Shown one piece after another: positions 9,104-17,980 of a stretch of DNA of 64,000 bases. The translations under genes were made by a program, and so were the position numbers. The notes under the pieces are model-generated. The model did no database searches. It had not been told where the DNA came from and was given only the letters and a program-made list of their open reading frames with translations. Numbering within the stretch: position 1 is the first letter of the stretch; each line of letters starts with the position of its first letter. Source of the DNA: CAVSNH01 sp963729275 (GTDB taxonomy: Bacteria; Actinomycetota; Acidimicrobiia; Acidimicrobiales; RAAP-2); NCBI GenBank assembly GCA_963729275.1, contig CAVSNH010000013.1:1480573-1544572 (forward strand), in the 5' to 3' direction.

Positions 9104-9625
9104 CAGAGAGCGGCTCGTGATGGCCCGTGCCTTTTCCGCGCGCGTATTCCGTGGTTGAATGACTCCCCAGCCTGCTTACCAGTGCGCCAACCTCGCAATG
9201 GCGCGTGAGCTGTCTACACGCGAGGTTCAGCCGTCCATCTTCCCATCAGCCATTGGGACTGATGCCAGTTCTCGCCACCACCGCCACGTGATACCGCCTG
9301 CCCCCAGAGCATGACGCAAGTGGCGTAACGTAAACAGAGCGTCCACGATCATGCCACGACCAAGCAAGCGGCATATTCGTACATGATGAACATTGCGTCC
9401 TCAATCCAGGTTACCATCCCCTTCCACTCGATCCCGACATTTGGCAGAAGGGTGATCTTCTTGAGAGTTGACGTTCGACCGTGAAGGGGAGGTGATACGT
9501 TGCGTACCCCCCCTCTCACGACCCGACGCTCAGTCACTTACTCAATTCCCAACAACCTTACGACCGAAGCGTCCTTCGTCAGGCCCTACGTGAAACGTCC
9601 ACCGAGGCCCAGACACGTTCTTGAC
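9104..9625. other. Intergenic gap without a recognisable gene
   Basis: About 520 bases between the vWA gene and the LPQTA protein gene. A 62-codon minus-strand frame (9349-9537) has no family resemblance or ribosome site. I see no tRNA, terminator or copy of the shared promoter motif. Confidence 0.4.
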
Positions 9626-10330
9626 TTAAGCAAGGCGCTTCGAATAGAACCAAAGACCGAAGCCCACACCAAGTGACAATAGCCCCACCAAACCCACGAG
9701 TGGAAGGGGGCTGGCAGTTTGCGGCAAGGTCGCTGCCGGGGCGGGTGTCTCCGCAGCGGCTACTTCTACGGGCGGAGCTTGGACCACTTCCGTTACGGCG
9801 ACCTCTTCTCCGGTCGGTTTAACGGCGATGATCGGCGCCACTTTCAAAGCTTCGACGGGCGCAGGCAGTTCGATCGGTGTTGCGAGCACGGGTTCATTAA
9901 CAATCTTGGCCAGTTCCAGAGCCCTGGTCTTGGGGTAAACAAATTCCTCGCCCCATTCTTTTCCGGGATAAAACCACGCATGGATGGCTTCCGGCTGTCC
10001 TTCGCCTCTTTCCCTAAAGGTCATCACCGTTTTGCCCGTCGCCTTCAGACGATAATTGGGAATGGCAAGGATGGTGGTGTACACATGGTCTTCGGCTTGG
10101 TTGAGAATTTGGACGATGTGGCGATCGGAAGAGGAATCAAGGAGCTTAAAGACATACGTACCGGCCGGCAGGGTCTGAGCGCCCACACCCGGAACCTCCA
10201 CGGGCTCGTCGAAGGTCACCGTCGTTTTGTTGTTCCAATCGTCTGCCTTCGCCCTGGGCAGAACTGTTAGAACCACCAGGCACAGGCAGAAGATCATTGC
10301 TATTGCTTTAAATCGATACAGCTTTTTCAT
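9626..10330 (-). CDS. Sortase-type surface protein with C-terminal LPQTA signal
   Basis: The start ATG 10330 (MKKLYRFKAIAMIF) has GAGG nine bases upstream and opens a signal peptide ending near 'PRAKADDWNNKT'. Residues 40-150 form a beta-rich domain ('VTFDEPVEVPGVGAQTLPAG', 'HVYTTILAIPNYRLKATGKT') that recurs in Acidobacteriota exported proteins. A Pro/Ala/Val-rich linker leads to LPQTASPLP, a hydrophobic helix (LVGLVGLLSLGVGFGLWF) and a terminal YSKRLA, which is a complete cell-wall sorting signal. LPxTA motifs are the substrates known for class D sortases, so the neighbouring sortase is the likely enzyme. Transcription probably starts from the regulated promoter at 10452-10516. Confidence 0.85.
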   Translation of the reverse strand: MKKLYRFKAIAMIFCLCLVVLTVLPRAKADDWNNKTTVTFDEPVEVPGVGAQTLPAGTYVFKLLDSSSDRHIVQILNQAEDHVYTTILAIPNYRLKATGKTVMTFRERGEGQPEAIHAWFYPGKEWGEEFVYPKTRALELAKIVNEPVLATPIELPAPVEALKVAPIIAVKPTGEEVAVTEVVQAPPVEVAAAETPAPAATLPQTASPLPLVGLVGLLSLGVGFGLWFYSKRLA

Positions 10331-10451
10331 CGAAATTACCTCATTACTTTCTGGGGGCGTTCGATTCTGCCCCGCCGTTGTTTGGTCGGATCTGCAAATG
10401 ACTCGACATCCACGTCCCTCTGGAAATCGGCTTTTCGCTTGAGACAGTATG

Positions 10452-10516
10452 GTTATACCCTGCTGTGATTTGCGTGTCTGTCCCGCATGGCTCACGTGTT
10501 TGGTCAAAATAGCTCA
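10452..10516 (-). promoter_or_regulatory. Shared-motif promoter of the LPQTA protein gene
   Basis: Read on the plus strand, the half-sites are GTCCC (10480), GCTCA (10490), GGTCA (10502) and GCTCA (10512). On the minus strand they precede CAGACA (-35) and, after a 17-bp spacer, TATAAC (-10, 10457-10452). Expected transcription start is near 10445, 115 bases before the ATG. Spacing is identical to that in front of several other genes in the window. Confidence 0.75.
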
Positions 10517-10565
10517 GGCCGGTTGATGAGGGGGATTTCCAAGTGGGGCCTTTCCAGGGGTAGGA

Positions 10566-12021
10566 CTATTCCATCGCTGCCAAGACTTCATCGAGCGGCA
10601 CCGTGGCGAACGTTGTGGCGTAGTCGGACATGCCGTAGGGAATAATGAGCTGCCGGCCATGCAGAAGACTGCCACAGGAGTAAACGACATTGGGGACGTA
10701 GCCTTCGCGCTCGTCTTGGTTGGGCTTGATGAGCGGTTCACGCAGTCGGCCAATGACTTTGGTGGGATCGTCAAGATCGAGCAGGAAAGCGCCAATGCAA
10801 TATTTCCGCATCGGGCCCACCCCATGACTGAGCACCAGCCAGCCCCGTTCGGTTTCGATTGGGGAGCCGCAATTGCCCATCTGCAGGAATTCCCAGGGGA
10901 ACTTTGGTCCCAGAACGAGCTGTTTGGTCTGCCAGAAATGCAGATGGTCGGAGAACATCACGTAGATGTTCTCGTAGTCTTGCCGGCCCAGCATCGCGTA
11001 AAGACCTTTGATCTTCCGGGGAAACAGTGCCATGCCTTTGTTGCGCACGGCCTGGCCGTTCAGCGTGGTGAATTTGAAACGAAGGAAATCGGGCGTTTCG
11101 AGAAACTGGGGCTGGATCTCTTTGCCGTCATAGGCGGTGAAGGTCGCGTAATAAGTCCGCGTGCCATCGTCGTCCTGAAAAAGCACAAACCGGGCATCCT
11201 CAAGGCCGTGGCTTTGCACGGCGGTATAGGGAAACAGCACGCGTTCGGAAAGACAGGAGTCCGCGGCGAATTGAACTTCAAAACACGATTGCGCCAGTGT
11301 CAGAGTTTTCTTGGCCACTTTTTCGGTCTCGAGGCCGTGCACCCGGAGTTCCTTTGTTGACCATGCTGACACTGGTGCGCAGTTCCTCCAGCGTAAACGT
11401 CTCTCCATGGAGTTTCAGGACTTCCCGGCTGAAGGCGCCGACCAGGTTGAGTTCGCGGAGCTTCCGCTCGAACAGAGGCTTTTCGATCGAAGCGTCAGAC
11501 AGGTGGACTGGCCCCAAGCTGTACCGGGTAGGCGCATCGATCACCACGTTTCCATTGATGTCCACAACGCCGGCGCGAAAGGTAATGGAGGAAATATGCC
11601 CTTCCCCTGTGGCTCGAAGGCTCAGCACAAAGCGCTGCGCCCCGTCCGCCAGGTTCGACTGGTCCGGGTGCGGTACCATGGAGGGATTGAACAACGCCGC
11701 GGCTTCGATTGAATACTCGTGGGTGAAATACGCGCCGATCAAAAGCGACCTTTCTTCCGAGAGTGCCTGGTCGCTCAACAAGTAGGGGCGAACCTCTTCG
11801 AATCGACGCCGGAAATACTCTCGGACATTTTTGTGACGTCCCCCGAATTCGGCCCACAACTGCCCCAGTAGGCTGTCGGCTTCACCTTCGGAAAGGGCCA
11901 TGATGTGAGCACAAATCTCGCTAGCGCGCTGTCCGCTCATGAAATGAAACGGCCGGAGCAGGACGCGTTTGCAGTCCGGATACAGATTAATATTGGTGCG
12001 TTTAAGGTTGATGGTTTTCAT
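10566..12021 (-). CDS. GH130 family beta-mannoside phosphorylase/hydrolase, one frameshift
   Basis: GH130 enzymes phosphorolyse beta-1,4-mannosidic bonds. The N-terminal part (12021 to about 11355) carries a helical extension and 'NPSMVPHPDQSNLADGAQRF', the C-terminal part (from about 11360 in another frame) carries 'ARFVLFQDDDGTRTYYATFT', 'NCGSPIETERGWLVLSHGVG' and the final 'YVPNVVYSCGSLLHGRQL', all GH130 five-bladed propeller signatures. The two frames join cleanly (SMVN-KELRVHG) if one A is removed from AAAGG at about 11355. Total about 484 residues, usual for the long GH130 clade. Only 13 bases separate it from the upstream glycosyltransferase, so the pair form an operon. Confidence 0.82.
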
Positions 12022-12034
12022 GGGATGATCGAGG

Positions 12035-14344
12035 CTAAGATTCCGGCTCGTTGAACACCGTGACCGTGTTTTGCATGAGTTTCATTTCCGCCAGTGACAA
12101 GAGGAAGGCCAGCGTCGATTCGGCTCCCTGGTTCATGTTGACTCGATCCACGTGCAAAGCGTCGTGGCAGCCGCCGGTATTGACGGAGTGAACTTCCAGG
12201 CCGAGGTCGTTCCAACCCAGGAACCAGTCGAAGGCGCGATGGGCCTGTTCGTACCACCAGGTGTCGGAGGTTGCGCGGTAGGCCTCAAGACAGGCCGACA
12301 CCATGGCATAAGCTTCGATCGGCTGCTGATCAAAGTTTGAGCGCGTGCCGCCGCGGTGATAAAATCCATTGCTGCCGATGGGCCGGAAGTGTCCATTCTC
12401 TGACGTTTGCACCTCCACGAGCCAGCGCAAAGCCTGCAAGCCCCGATCAAACGCCTTTTGATATCCGTTAACACGTCCGCTGAGAATCAGGGCATGCGCC
12501 AGCTTGGCATTGTCGTAATTCAACTCCTCTTCAAACCAGGGCCAATCCGGATGGGAAGCCCGGTCGAAAATATCCATCAGCCGCGCCCTCAACTCTTCGC
12601 GGATTTGACTGACCAGGCGGTCGCCGCTCAGGCGGCGCAAGTATTCGTGGATGCCCATGAGGCAAAAGGCCCAGGCGCGGGGCGAGGTGAATTCCGCCAC
12701 CACCGGCAAGGCCCGTGCGAAGAGTTGGCCGGCCATAATCTGAAAACTTCGATTCGGGGAGCGTCCTACGCCCACGCCCAGTGCCCAGAGCGCGCGAGCG
12801 TGGCAATCCTCCGAACCCTGTTCATCCAGCCAGCGGCGGTCAAAACTCAGGAAGTTATGGAACCGCTTTGTTTTGTCATCGAAGGCGTGGTTCAAGAAGG
12901 CGGCGTAAGTGGTGGAAAGCGTATGCACGCGTGCCGGTTCTTCTTTCAACTCGTCGAGCAGCGCCGAAAGAATGAAGGCGCGGGCGTTGTCGTCCGTGCA
13001 GTATCCTTCCGAGAAATTTGGTACGGTGAGAATGGCATGCTGGAAAATGCCGGTCGAATCGGTCATCCGGGAAAGATGGTCCAACCTTATCTCCGGCAAC
13101 TCCCGCGGTTGTTGGTCGAGGGTCTTCGTCGCGAACAACTTTCGCGACAACGAGGCGCCCTGGAGTCGAGCCTGCTCGAAGCTGTGCATGTAAAGGCGCG
13201 CCACGTTGCTCCACACCATTTCGCGGCCCAGCTTATAGGCGTTCTTGCGGATGGCATTGCGGCGGTTGGGATCGCGCAGCAAGCCGCAGACCTCGCGGCC
13301 GATGGCGCTCGAATCCCCAAAGGGCACCAAAACACCGCGGTCCTCCGCCAGCAATTCTGTGGCATGCCAATAAGGAGTCGAAACCACGGCCTTGCCGGCG
13401 CCAAAGGTGTAAGCCAGCGTGCCCGAGGTGATCTGCGCCTCGTTGAGATAGGGCGTAATATAGAGGTCCGCCGCGCCAATGAATTCCTTCAACTCCTCGA
13501 GTTCTACGAAGCGGTTGTAGAAAATGACGCTCTTCTCGACCTTGTTTTTCTTAGCCAGGATTTCCAGGCTGAGACGGTAGGCCTCCCCGCGCTCCGCCAA
13601 CTCGTGGGGATGCGTCGCGCCCAGCACGATATAAACAACGTCCGGGAACTCCGCCAAAATCTGCGGCAGGGCGTTCAGGACATTCTCAATTCCCTTGTTG
13701 GGCGAAAGCAGCCCAAAGGTGAGCAACACCGTCCTTCCTTCCACGCCAAACTGGTCCTTGTAATAATTGGGATCCACAAACGGTATGTCGGGAATGCCGT
13801 GCGGAATGAGGTCGATTTTGGCGCAGGGCGCCCGGTAAATGTCCTGCAACATCTGGCGTCCGCGTTCGGTCATGGTGACCAGCCGGGTCGAGTGCGCAAT
13901 CAATTCCTGCATCACGCGCCGCTGGGTGTCGTTGGGCTCGCGCAAGAGGGTGTGGAACGTCGTAACGACAGGCATTTTCAGCTCGCGAACCAGCGCCAAC
14001 AGATGGCGGCCGGCCGGCCCACCATAAATCCCAAACTCGTGCTGAACGCAGACGATGTCCACGTTGCTGATGTTGAGGAAGTCCGCCGCGCGTTGGTAGG
14101 AGGCAAGATCCTGCTCTTCTATTTCGAAACGCACGACGCTGGGATACTCGTACCCTTGCTCGACATCATTAACCGGCACCGCAAAACATTGGCTTTGGGG
14201 GTACTCCGCTGCCACCGAGGTGAGAAGGTCGGACGTAAACGTGGCAATCCCGCACTTGCGCGGCAGGTAATCGCCGAGGAAGGCGATTTTTCGAATTTTA
14301 GATTCTGTTTCCACGAGTTCGTCCGTGTAGGCCGCTGGCACCAC
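12035..14344 (-). CDS. GT4 glycosyltransferase fused to an alpha/alpha-barrel domain
   Basis: The 769-residue protein starts with a GT-B N-domain (about 17-200, 'IRKIAFLGDYLPRKCGIAT', 'DIVCVQHEFGIYGGPAGRH') and a GT4 C-domain (about 205-385) with 'TFGLLSPNKGIENVLNALP' and the donor-site 'SGTLAYTFGAGKAVVSTPYW'. The remaining 350 residues form a helical region ('GYCTDDNARAFILSALL', 'SEDCHARALWALGVG', 'FEEELNYDNAKLAHALILSG') like the six-hairpin domains of glycosidases and epimerases. Such fusions accompany GH130 genes. Start GTG 14344 lies only about 5 bases from the predicted transcript start; GTG 14314 is a plausible alternative. Likely acts on mannose-containing glycans; substrate not determinable here. 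Confidence 0.85.
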   Translation of the reverse strand: MVPAAYTDELVETESKIRKIAFLGDYLPRKCGIATFTSDLLTSVAAEYPQSQCFAVPVNDVEQGYEYPSVVRFEIEEQDLASYQRAADFLNISNVDIVCVQHEFGIYGGPAGRHLLALVRELKMPVVTTFHTLLREPNDTQRRVMQELIAHSTRLVTMTERGRQMLQDIYRAPCAKIDLIPHGIPDIPFVDPNYYKDQFGVEGRTVLLTFGLLSPNKGIENVLNALPQILAEFPDVVYIVLGATHPHELAERGEAYRLSLEILAKKNKVEKSVIFYNRFVELEELKEFIGAADLYITPYLNEAQITSGTLAYTFGAGKAVVSTPYWHATELLAEDRGVLVPFGDSSAIGREVCGLLRDPNRRNAIRKNAYKLGREMVWSNVARLYMHSFEQARLQGASLSRKLFATKTLDQQPRELPEIRLDHLSRMTDSTGIFQHAILTVPNFSEGYCTDDNARAFILSALLDELKEEPARVHTLSTTYAAFLNHAFDDKTKRFHNFLSFDRRWLDEQGSEDCHARALWALGVGVGRSPNRSFQIMAGQLFARALPVVAEFTSPRAWAFCLMGIHEYLRRLSGDRLVSQIREELRARLMDIFDRASHPDWPWFEEELNYDNAKLAHALILSGRVNGYQKAFDRGLQALRWLVEVQTSENGHFRPIGSNGFYHRGGTRSNFDQQPIEAYAMVSACLEAYRATSDTWWYEQAHRAFDWFLGWNDLGLEVHSVNTGGCHDALHVDRVNMNQGAESTLAFLLSLAEMKLMQNTVTVFNEPES

Positions 14345-14355
14345 AATACACCCTA

Positions 14356-14398
14356 CTTATACCCGAGGCTGAGTCGCGCGTCTGGTCAGTTTTGCTCA
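14356..14398 (-). promoter_or_regulatory. Shared-motif promoter, single-pair form, before the GT4 gene
   Basis: On the plus strand GGTCA (14384) and GCTCA (14394) are 10 bp apart. On the minus strand they lead to CAGACG (-35) and TATAAG (-10, 14361-14356). This pair sits exactly where the promoter-proximal pair sits elsewhere (23 bases from the -10); the distal pair is missing or strongly degenerate. Confidence 0.55.
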
Positions 14399-14420
14399 CG
14401 TGCGGCACTGTCCGGTTGTA

Positions 14421-15113
14421 GGGGTACGGCTTGCCGCACCCTCGAGTTTCTACATTTTGAAGCGAGGGATTCGTTCCCCTGCAATCGCATTGCAACCCTA
14501 TCTTCTTTCCTTTCATCAACATTCCCGGTTCGTGCCGGTAAGTGCGTTATTTTTCATACACATTCCCGGTTATTCCCGGGGTCATTTCTTAAGTAGTTTG
14601 TTTTCATCAACATTCCCGGTTATACCTTCATTTTTGCTATCATTCTTTTGCTCAATGATAGCCTACAATCGAAATCGATAACTGATTTGATTTCAAGTAC
14701 TTGGTTTTTAGGGGAAAGCCGGATCATCTCTGCGATTCCGTCAAGTTGCTTTGTTTTCATGAACATTCCCGGTTCCATCGAGATTTTCCTTGGTCTGCTG
14801 CCCATCGTTGCCGGGGCCCCGCCCCAAAAGCCTACCCTTCAAGGCTAACGCATAGCCCAGGGGTCCTGTCAAGAGAATTCTTGGCCTTTTTCCTGCCGGT
14901 AGGAAGGAATTTTACAAAATGGGCTCTCCTATTCCTGCCGGTAGGAAAGCCGGTTTAGAGGTTTCCGATTTTCAACTCGCAGATCGCACTCTTACCCAGG
15001 CCGGCGACGCGCGAAAAATGTAGAAACATCAAGGTACGGCTTGCCGTACCCTCATGGTTCGGTCGCGCGATAAAAATGCAGAGGGTACGGCAAGGGTACG
15101 GCAAGCCGTACCC
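14421..15113. repeat. Palindromic repeats GGTACGGC/GCCGTACC in a gene-free stretch
   Basis: Three copies of an inverted repeat, GGTACGGC-TT-GCCGTACC or its complement, occur at 14421-14441 (one mismatch), 15033-15050 and 15094-15113. Between them are two copies of the palindrome TTCCTGCCGGTAGGAA at 14890-14905 and 14932-14947. The stretch 14400-15214 holds no credible gene. These are REP-like hairpin elements; I do not know their function. Confidence 0.6.
14514..14774 (-). repeat. Four copies of a 17-bp repeat (CATCAACATTCCCGGTT on plus)
   Basis: Copies at 14514-14530, 14555-14571, 14605-14621 and 14758-14774, usually preceded by TTTT. The complement AACCGGGAATGTTGATG followed by AAAAC resembles a second set on the plus strand at 30.2-30.8 kb. 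Spacing is irregular (41, 50 and 153 bases), so it is not a CRISPR array. Confidence 0.7.
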
Positions 15114-15214
15114 CTACAGCCCGGGCGCCCGACCCGCTGGCCAATTCCCCCTCGGGGCGATCCAACCGGCCCGCGCCGATTGAATCCTTCCCCGAAGGTC
15201 CGCTGGGTAATTCG

Positions 15215-15805
15215 TCAGAACATGTTAAGGGTAAGCTGGACGCCGGGGAATCTCAGGTCGCACAGGAAATAGGCGCCATCGATGTATTCGACGTAAAAGT
15301 TGTCGTTATAGCCCCAGCCGACTGGCCATCCTTGATTGTAACCGAACGAATAGCCGCCATACTGGAAGCGGTTATACCCACCCCTCATCTCGGGGTGGCC
15401 CATGTGGAACGAGTGATCATGACCGAAATGGGAGGTGGTAATTGGCATTAGAAATGCGGCCATATTGCCCGCCGCCACGGTTGCTAGCAACGGTCTGCGT
15501 TCGCTGCCTTGTGGGCTGCTGCACTTGGGCGCGTTGTGGCTGCGCTTTCTCTGTACGCTGTGGCTGTGCCTTCTCTGCACGTTGCGGCTCCGCTTTCTGT
15601 GCGCGCTGTGGCTGTGCCTTCTGTGCGTGCTGCGGTTTTGCTTTCGCTGTTGCGCTGCTTTCTCGCACGCTGTGGCTGTGTTCTGCCGTGCTGTTTTGCT
15701 CTTTCCGCCGCCTTTTTCCTCTTCTCCTTTTTGGGCGAATGCAGGAAGGGTGGTTCCGAGAAGTAAAAACAGAACTGCTGTACTGATGACTCGATTGTAT
15801 TTCAT
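15215..15805 (-). CDS. Secreted low-complexity protein, two frameshifts
   Basis: ATG 15805 has GGAGG eight bases upstream and opens a signal peptide (MKYNRVISTAVLFLLLGTTL, cleaved near AFA-Q). In a second frame (about 15660-15440) the protein reads tandem 'KAQPQRAQ/KAEPQRAE' octads, and it returns to the first frame for the C-terminus, 'FQYGGYSFGYNQGWPVGWGY' and 'FYVEYIDGAYFLCD', a Tyr/Gly/Trp-rich end seen in exported acidobacterial proteins. The repeat block and the C-terminus lie in different frames, so two compensating indels (about 15650 and 15440) must be assumed. Function unknown; envelope-associated. It has a regulated promoter 60 bases upstream. Confidence 0.65.
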   Translation of the reverse strand: MKYNRVISTAVLFLLLGTTLPAFAQKGEEEKGGGKSKTARQNTATACEKAAQQRKQNRSTHRRHSHSAHRKRSRNVQRRHSHSVQRKRSHNAPKCSSPQGSERRPLLATVAAGNMAAFLMPITTSHFGHDHSFHMGHPEMRGGYNRFQYGGYSFGYNQGWPVGWGYNDNFYVEYIDGAYFLCDLRFPGVQLTLNMF

Positions 15806-15864
15806 AGGGGTTGCCTCCAAACTCATGTCACATCTGCCTCGGCCTGAATACTTGAGGCACCCTT

Positions 15865-15929
15865 GTTATACCGCGTGCGCGCAGGGGTGTCAGTTCATTA
15901 CGGCTCACATACTTGGTCAATAATGCTCA
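15865..15929 (-). promoter_or_regulatory. Shared-motif promoter before the secreted low-complexity protein
   Basis: Plus-strand half-sites GTTCA (15893), GCTCA (15903), GGTCA (15915), GCTCA (15925). Minus-strand CTGACA (-35) and TATAAC (-10, 15870-15865) with a 17-bp spacer. This is one of the two best matches in the window. Confidence 0.8.
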
Positions 15930-16102
15930 GCGCAGATATTATGAGGATTCCTACAGCGTGGAGCTGATGGGGATTTGCTGTGGATTTAACAAGGAGGGAG
16001 GCTGCGGTCGTCTTGGCCGTCTGCGGGTCTTCTCCCCGCAGACGGCGCAACGCGGCAGTGCCGCAACCACGCCGTGCCATGGCCATCTTGGCCATGCCCG
16101 AG

Positions 16103-16121
16103 CACGGGCAAGATGCCCGTG
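16103..16121 (-). terminator. Hairpin after the crp-like gene
   Basis: CACGGGC and GCCCGTG form a perfect 7-bp stem with a 5-base loop just downstream of the stop codon at 16138. No U-run follows, so it is a weak or Rho-assisted terminator candidate; it lies within a block of further GC-rich inverted repeats (16030-16100). Confidence 0.4.
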
Positions 16122-16137
16122 GCACGAAACCTTCGCC

Positions 16138-16870
16138 CTAGTCGCTCAAGATCACGCTCATGAGGCCATTGTTAACCGTCAACGCACCGCTGCCCGTGTA
16201 ATCGATAAAGCCCAGAGTCCGGAACTTGTTCATGAAGTGACTCACCCGCGACCGGGTGGTGCCGACCATCTGGGCCAAGTGTTCCTGATTGATTCCGGGA
16301 TGGACCGTTTCGGTTCTGCTTTCCTTGCCAAAATGCGCCAGCAATAAGAGAACCCGGGCCAGGCGCTTCTCGCTGGAGTTGAAAAGCTGGTCGACCAGAT
16401 CCTCTTCAAATCGAATGTTGCGGGAAAGCAGGTGGGTGACGAACAATTCCGAGATTCCGTGCTGCTCGTGGAGCAGACGCACCATCAGCGCCTTCTCGAT
16501 CCGGTAAAGAGTGCAATCGCTCACCGCGGTAGCGGTTGAGATGCGCAACAACTGGCCGGCCAGGCATCCCTCGCCGAAGAACTCGTTGTCGCCCAGAACG
16601 CTGACAATCGCTTCCTTGCCTTGTTGGGAAGTCACCGCGAGTTTCACCTTGCCATGTTGGAGATACCAGACGGAATCCGCAGGGTCTCCCTGCACGAAGA
16701 TCGTGCGGTCCGCGCCGTATTCCAGGACGGTTTTCCCGCGCGACAACCCTGCGAGAAAGACTGCCCAATTGACGGGCTGAGTCTTTTCGACTTGCTGGTC
16801 CAAGTGTAGGCTTGCCTTTGCCGTTGGCCTTGTCAACCTTAGCCGGGCTCTTCTGTGTCTGTGGCTTCAT
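16138..16870 (-). CDS. Crp/Fnr family transcription regulator 1
   Basis: An N-terminal cyclic-nucleotide-binding-type beta-roll ('ADRTIFVQGDPADSVWYLQ', 'GKEAIVSVLGDNEFFGEGCL') leads through a long helix to a winged helix-turn-helix with recognition segment 'LAQMVGTTRSRVSHFMNKFR'. No Cys cluster for an iron-sulphur cofactor is seen. An in-frame ATG at 16836 gives 232 residues, but ATG 16870 has a far better ribosome site (GAGAGG seven bases before) and its N-terminal residues run into this frame if one base is changed near 16810, so a further frameshift is likely. Its DNA-binding helix is nearly identical to that of the regulator at 21.7-22.4 kb. Confidence 0.85.
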
Positions 16871-17079
16871 AACTACCTCTCTTTTCTCCTTGCGTCACAA
16901 CAATTTCTCATCCCTGATTTTCATGACTGCGTTGCAGGGGCGCGAACTTTTGAGGCTTGCTTGTAAGGTTCCATCCATCTCTTTCGATGTTCGTCCACGT
17001 TCAGTCCTCCCTCACGCCGCCCGTGAGATGGGAGTTCCAGTGCATTCACCATGGCTGGCTCCGGGACTAAAAACACTGC

Positions 17080-17217
17080 TCACTTTCTTGCCGGAGGATC
17101 GACATCCACGTCGGGTCCATCCACTTCGTCGTCAGGAATGTCTTCCTTTGCAATCTTTTTGACAATTTCCAGCGGAACCTGCTCAAAGTGTGTCTTCGAG
17201 TCTTTTGATTTGGGCAT
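17080..17217 (-). CDS. Small conserved acidic protein (45 residues)
   Basis: The frame starts MPKSKDSKTHFEQVPLEIV and continues KKIAKEDIPDDEVDGPDVDV, ending in TGA at 17080. An AAGGA box lies ten bases before ATG 17217. Very short proteins opening 'MPK..D.K.H.EQVPL..VKKI' are widespread in bacteria as unannotated genes, which supports it as real. Function unknown. Confidence 0.65.
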   Translation of the reverse strand: MPKSKDSKTHFEQVPLEIVKKIAKEDIPDDEVDGPDVDVDPPARK

Positions 17218-17488
17218 GGGGATTCATCCTTTCTTTCTCTCACGTAAAGCCTAGCAGGCCATAATCGATACGGGTTAACTCTTTTTGAACTCTTTACGGT
17301 GAGCCATAAGGTGGCGCATCCGGTGAATTAACGGCACTCCTCCCACTCCCTCGGGTTAGCGATGTGCGCCCTTAACCGGGGCACCGGCCCGGCATTTTAG
17401 CGGTTCGATTATTTACTTGCAGTCTGTCGTCACGTCGTGATAGGATTACGTTACGAATCCTTAAGGTTATGGACTCGCGGAGGCAGGT

Positions 17489-17776
17489 ATGAGTCCTCAG
17501 GCCGACAAAGCTCCCGCCCACTTCAAGACCATGGAGCAAGCTAATGTCCCGCAAGGGCGGCACGGAAAGCACATTCAAATTGTCACCACCATCCTCCGGG
17601 ATCTCAGCATGCTGAAGAACGGTTCCGCCATCAAAATCCCCTTGGCGGATTTAGCGGAAAGCAAGGAAAAGGTACGTTCAGCCCTGAATCGTGCCACGCG
17701 TAAAGCTGGGCTGACGGTGGCGACCGCCAGCGATGCCAGCTTTCTGTACGTTTGGAACGTACAGCGCCTCTCCTAA
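17489..17776 (+). CDS. Hypothetical 95-residue protein
   Basis: ATG 17489 is preceded by GGAGG at seven bases, a strong ribosome site. The protein has a polar N-terminus and a C-terminal half ('LADLAESKEKVRSALNRATR' then 'AGLTVATASDASFLYVWN') that looks like a small winged-helix or archaeal-type DNA-binding fold, but I do not recognise the family. It stands alone on the plus strand between minus-strand stress genes. Confidence 0.55.
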   Translation: MSPQADKAPAHFKTMEQANVPQGRHGKHIQIVTTILRDLSMLKNGSAIKIPLADLAESKEKVRSALNRATRKAGLTVATASDASFLYVWNVQRLS

Positions 17777-17855
17777 GAACCCGACAAGCTCAAATCGATG
17801 AACCGTTCGTGATTTCCACTACCACGTCCTGTAGCTCCCCCTCCAAGAATTTGCG

Positions 17856-17919
17856 TGAGCAAATGTGACCAGCCGTGTGAGCACTTCGGGGCTGACACGC
17901 GAATACCCCAAGCTATAAC
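17856..17919 (+). promoter_or_regulatory. Shared-motif promoter on the plus strand, before the lmo0937-like gene
   Basis: TGAGC (17856), TGACC (17866) and TGAGC (17878) match the minus-strand form of the motif with the same 10 and 12 bp steps; the fourth half-site (17888) is degenerate. CTGACA (17892-17897) is followed after 16 bp by TATAAC (17914-17919). This is the only clear copy facing right, and a gene facing right follows. Confidence 0.75.
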
Positions 17920-17980
17920 AAGGGTGCCTCTAGTTTCCATCCAGGATCTGCCTGGGTAGATTGTTAGGGGGGAGGTCAAG

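Noticed and set aside
8186..9208. 340-codon plus-strand frame opposite the vWA gene
   Set aside because: No domain signature; the minus-strand protein has a clear MIDAS motif and is coupled to the sortase gene.
9349..9537. 62-codon minus-strand frame between the vWA and LPQTA genes
   Set aside because: No ribosome site, family resemblance or promoter; likely chance.
10452..10516. Sigma-54 (-24/-12) promoter reading of the TGGTCA...GCTCA repeats
   Set aside because: The GG-to-GC distance is two bases too short for sigma-54, and a good -35/-10 pair lies at a constant distance on the other strand.
11355..11360. Programmed ribosomal frameshift in the GH130 gene
   Set aside because: The site is not a known slippery heptamer with a stimulator, and similar one-base shifts occur in many unrelated genes of the window, pointing to a general cause.
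12407..14596. Very long open frame on the plus strand opposite the GT4 gene
   Set aside because: It mirrors the codon pattern of the minus-strand glycosyltransferase, shows no family motif, and the GT4 protein has unambiguous domains.
14514..14774. CRISPR array
   Set aside because: Only four 17-bp repeats with irregular 41-153 bp spacing and no cas gene.
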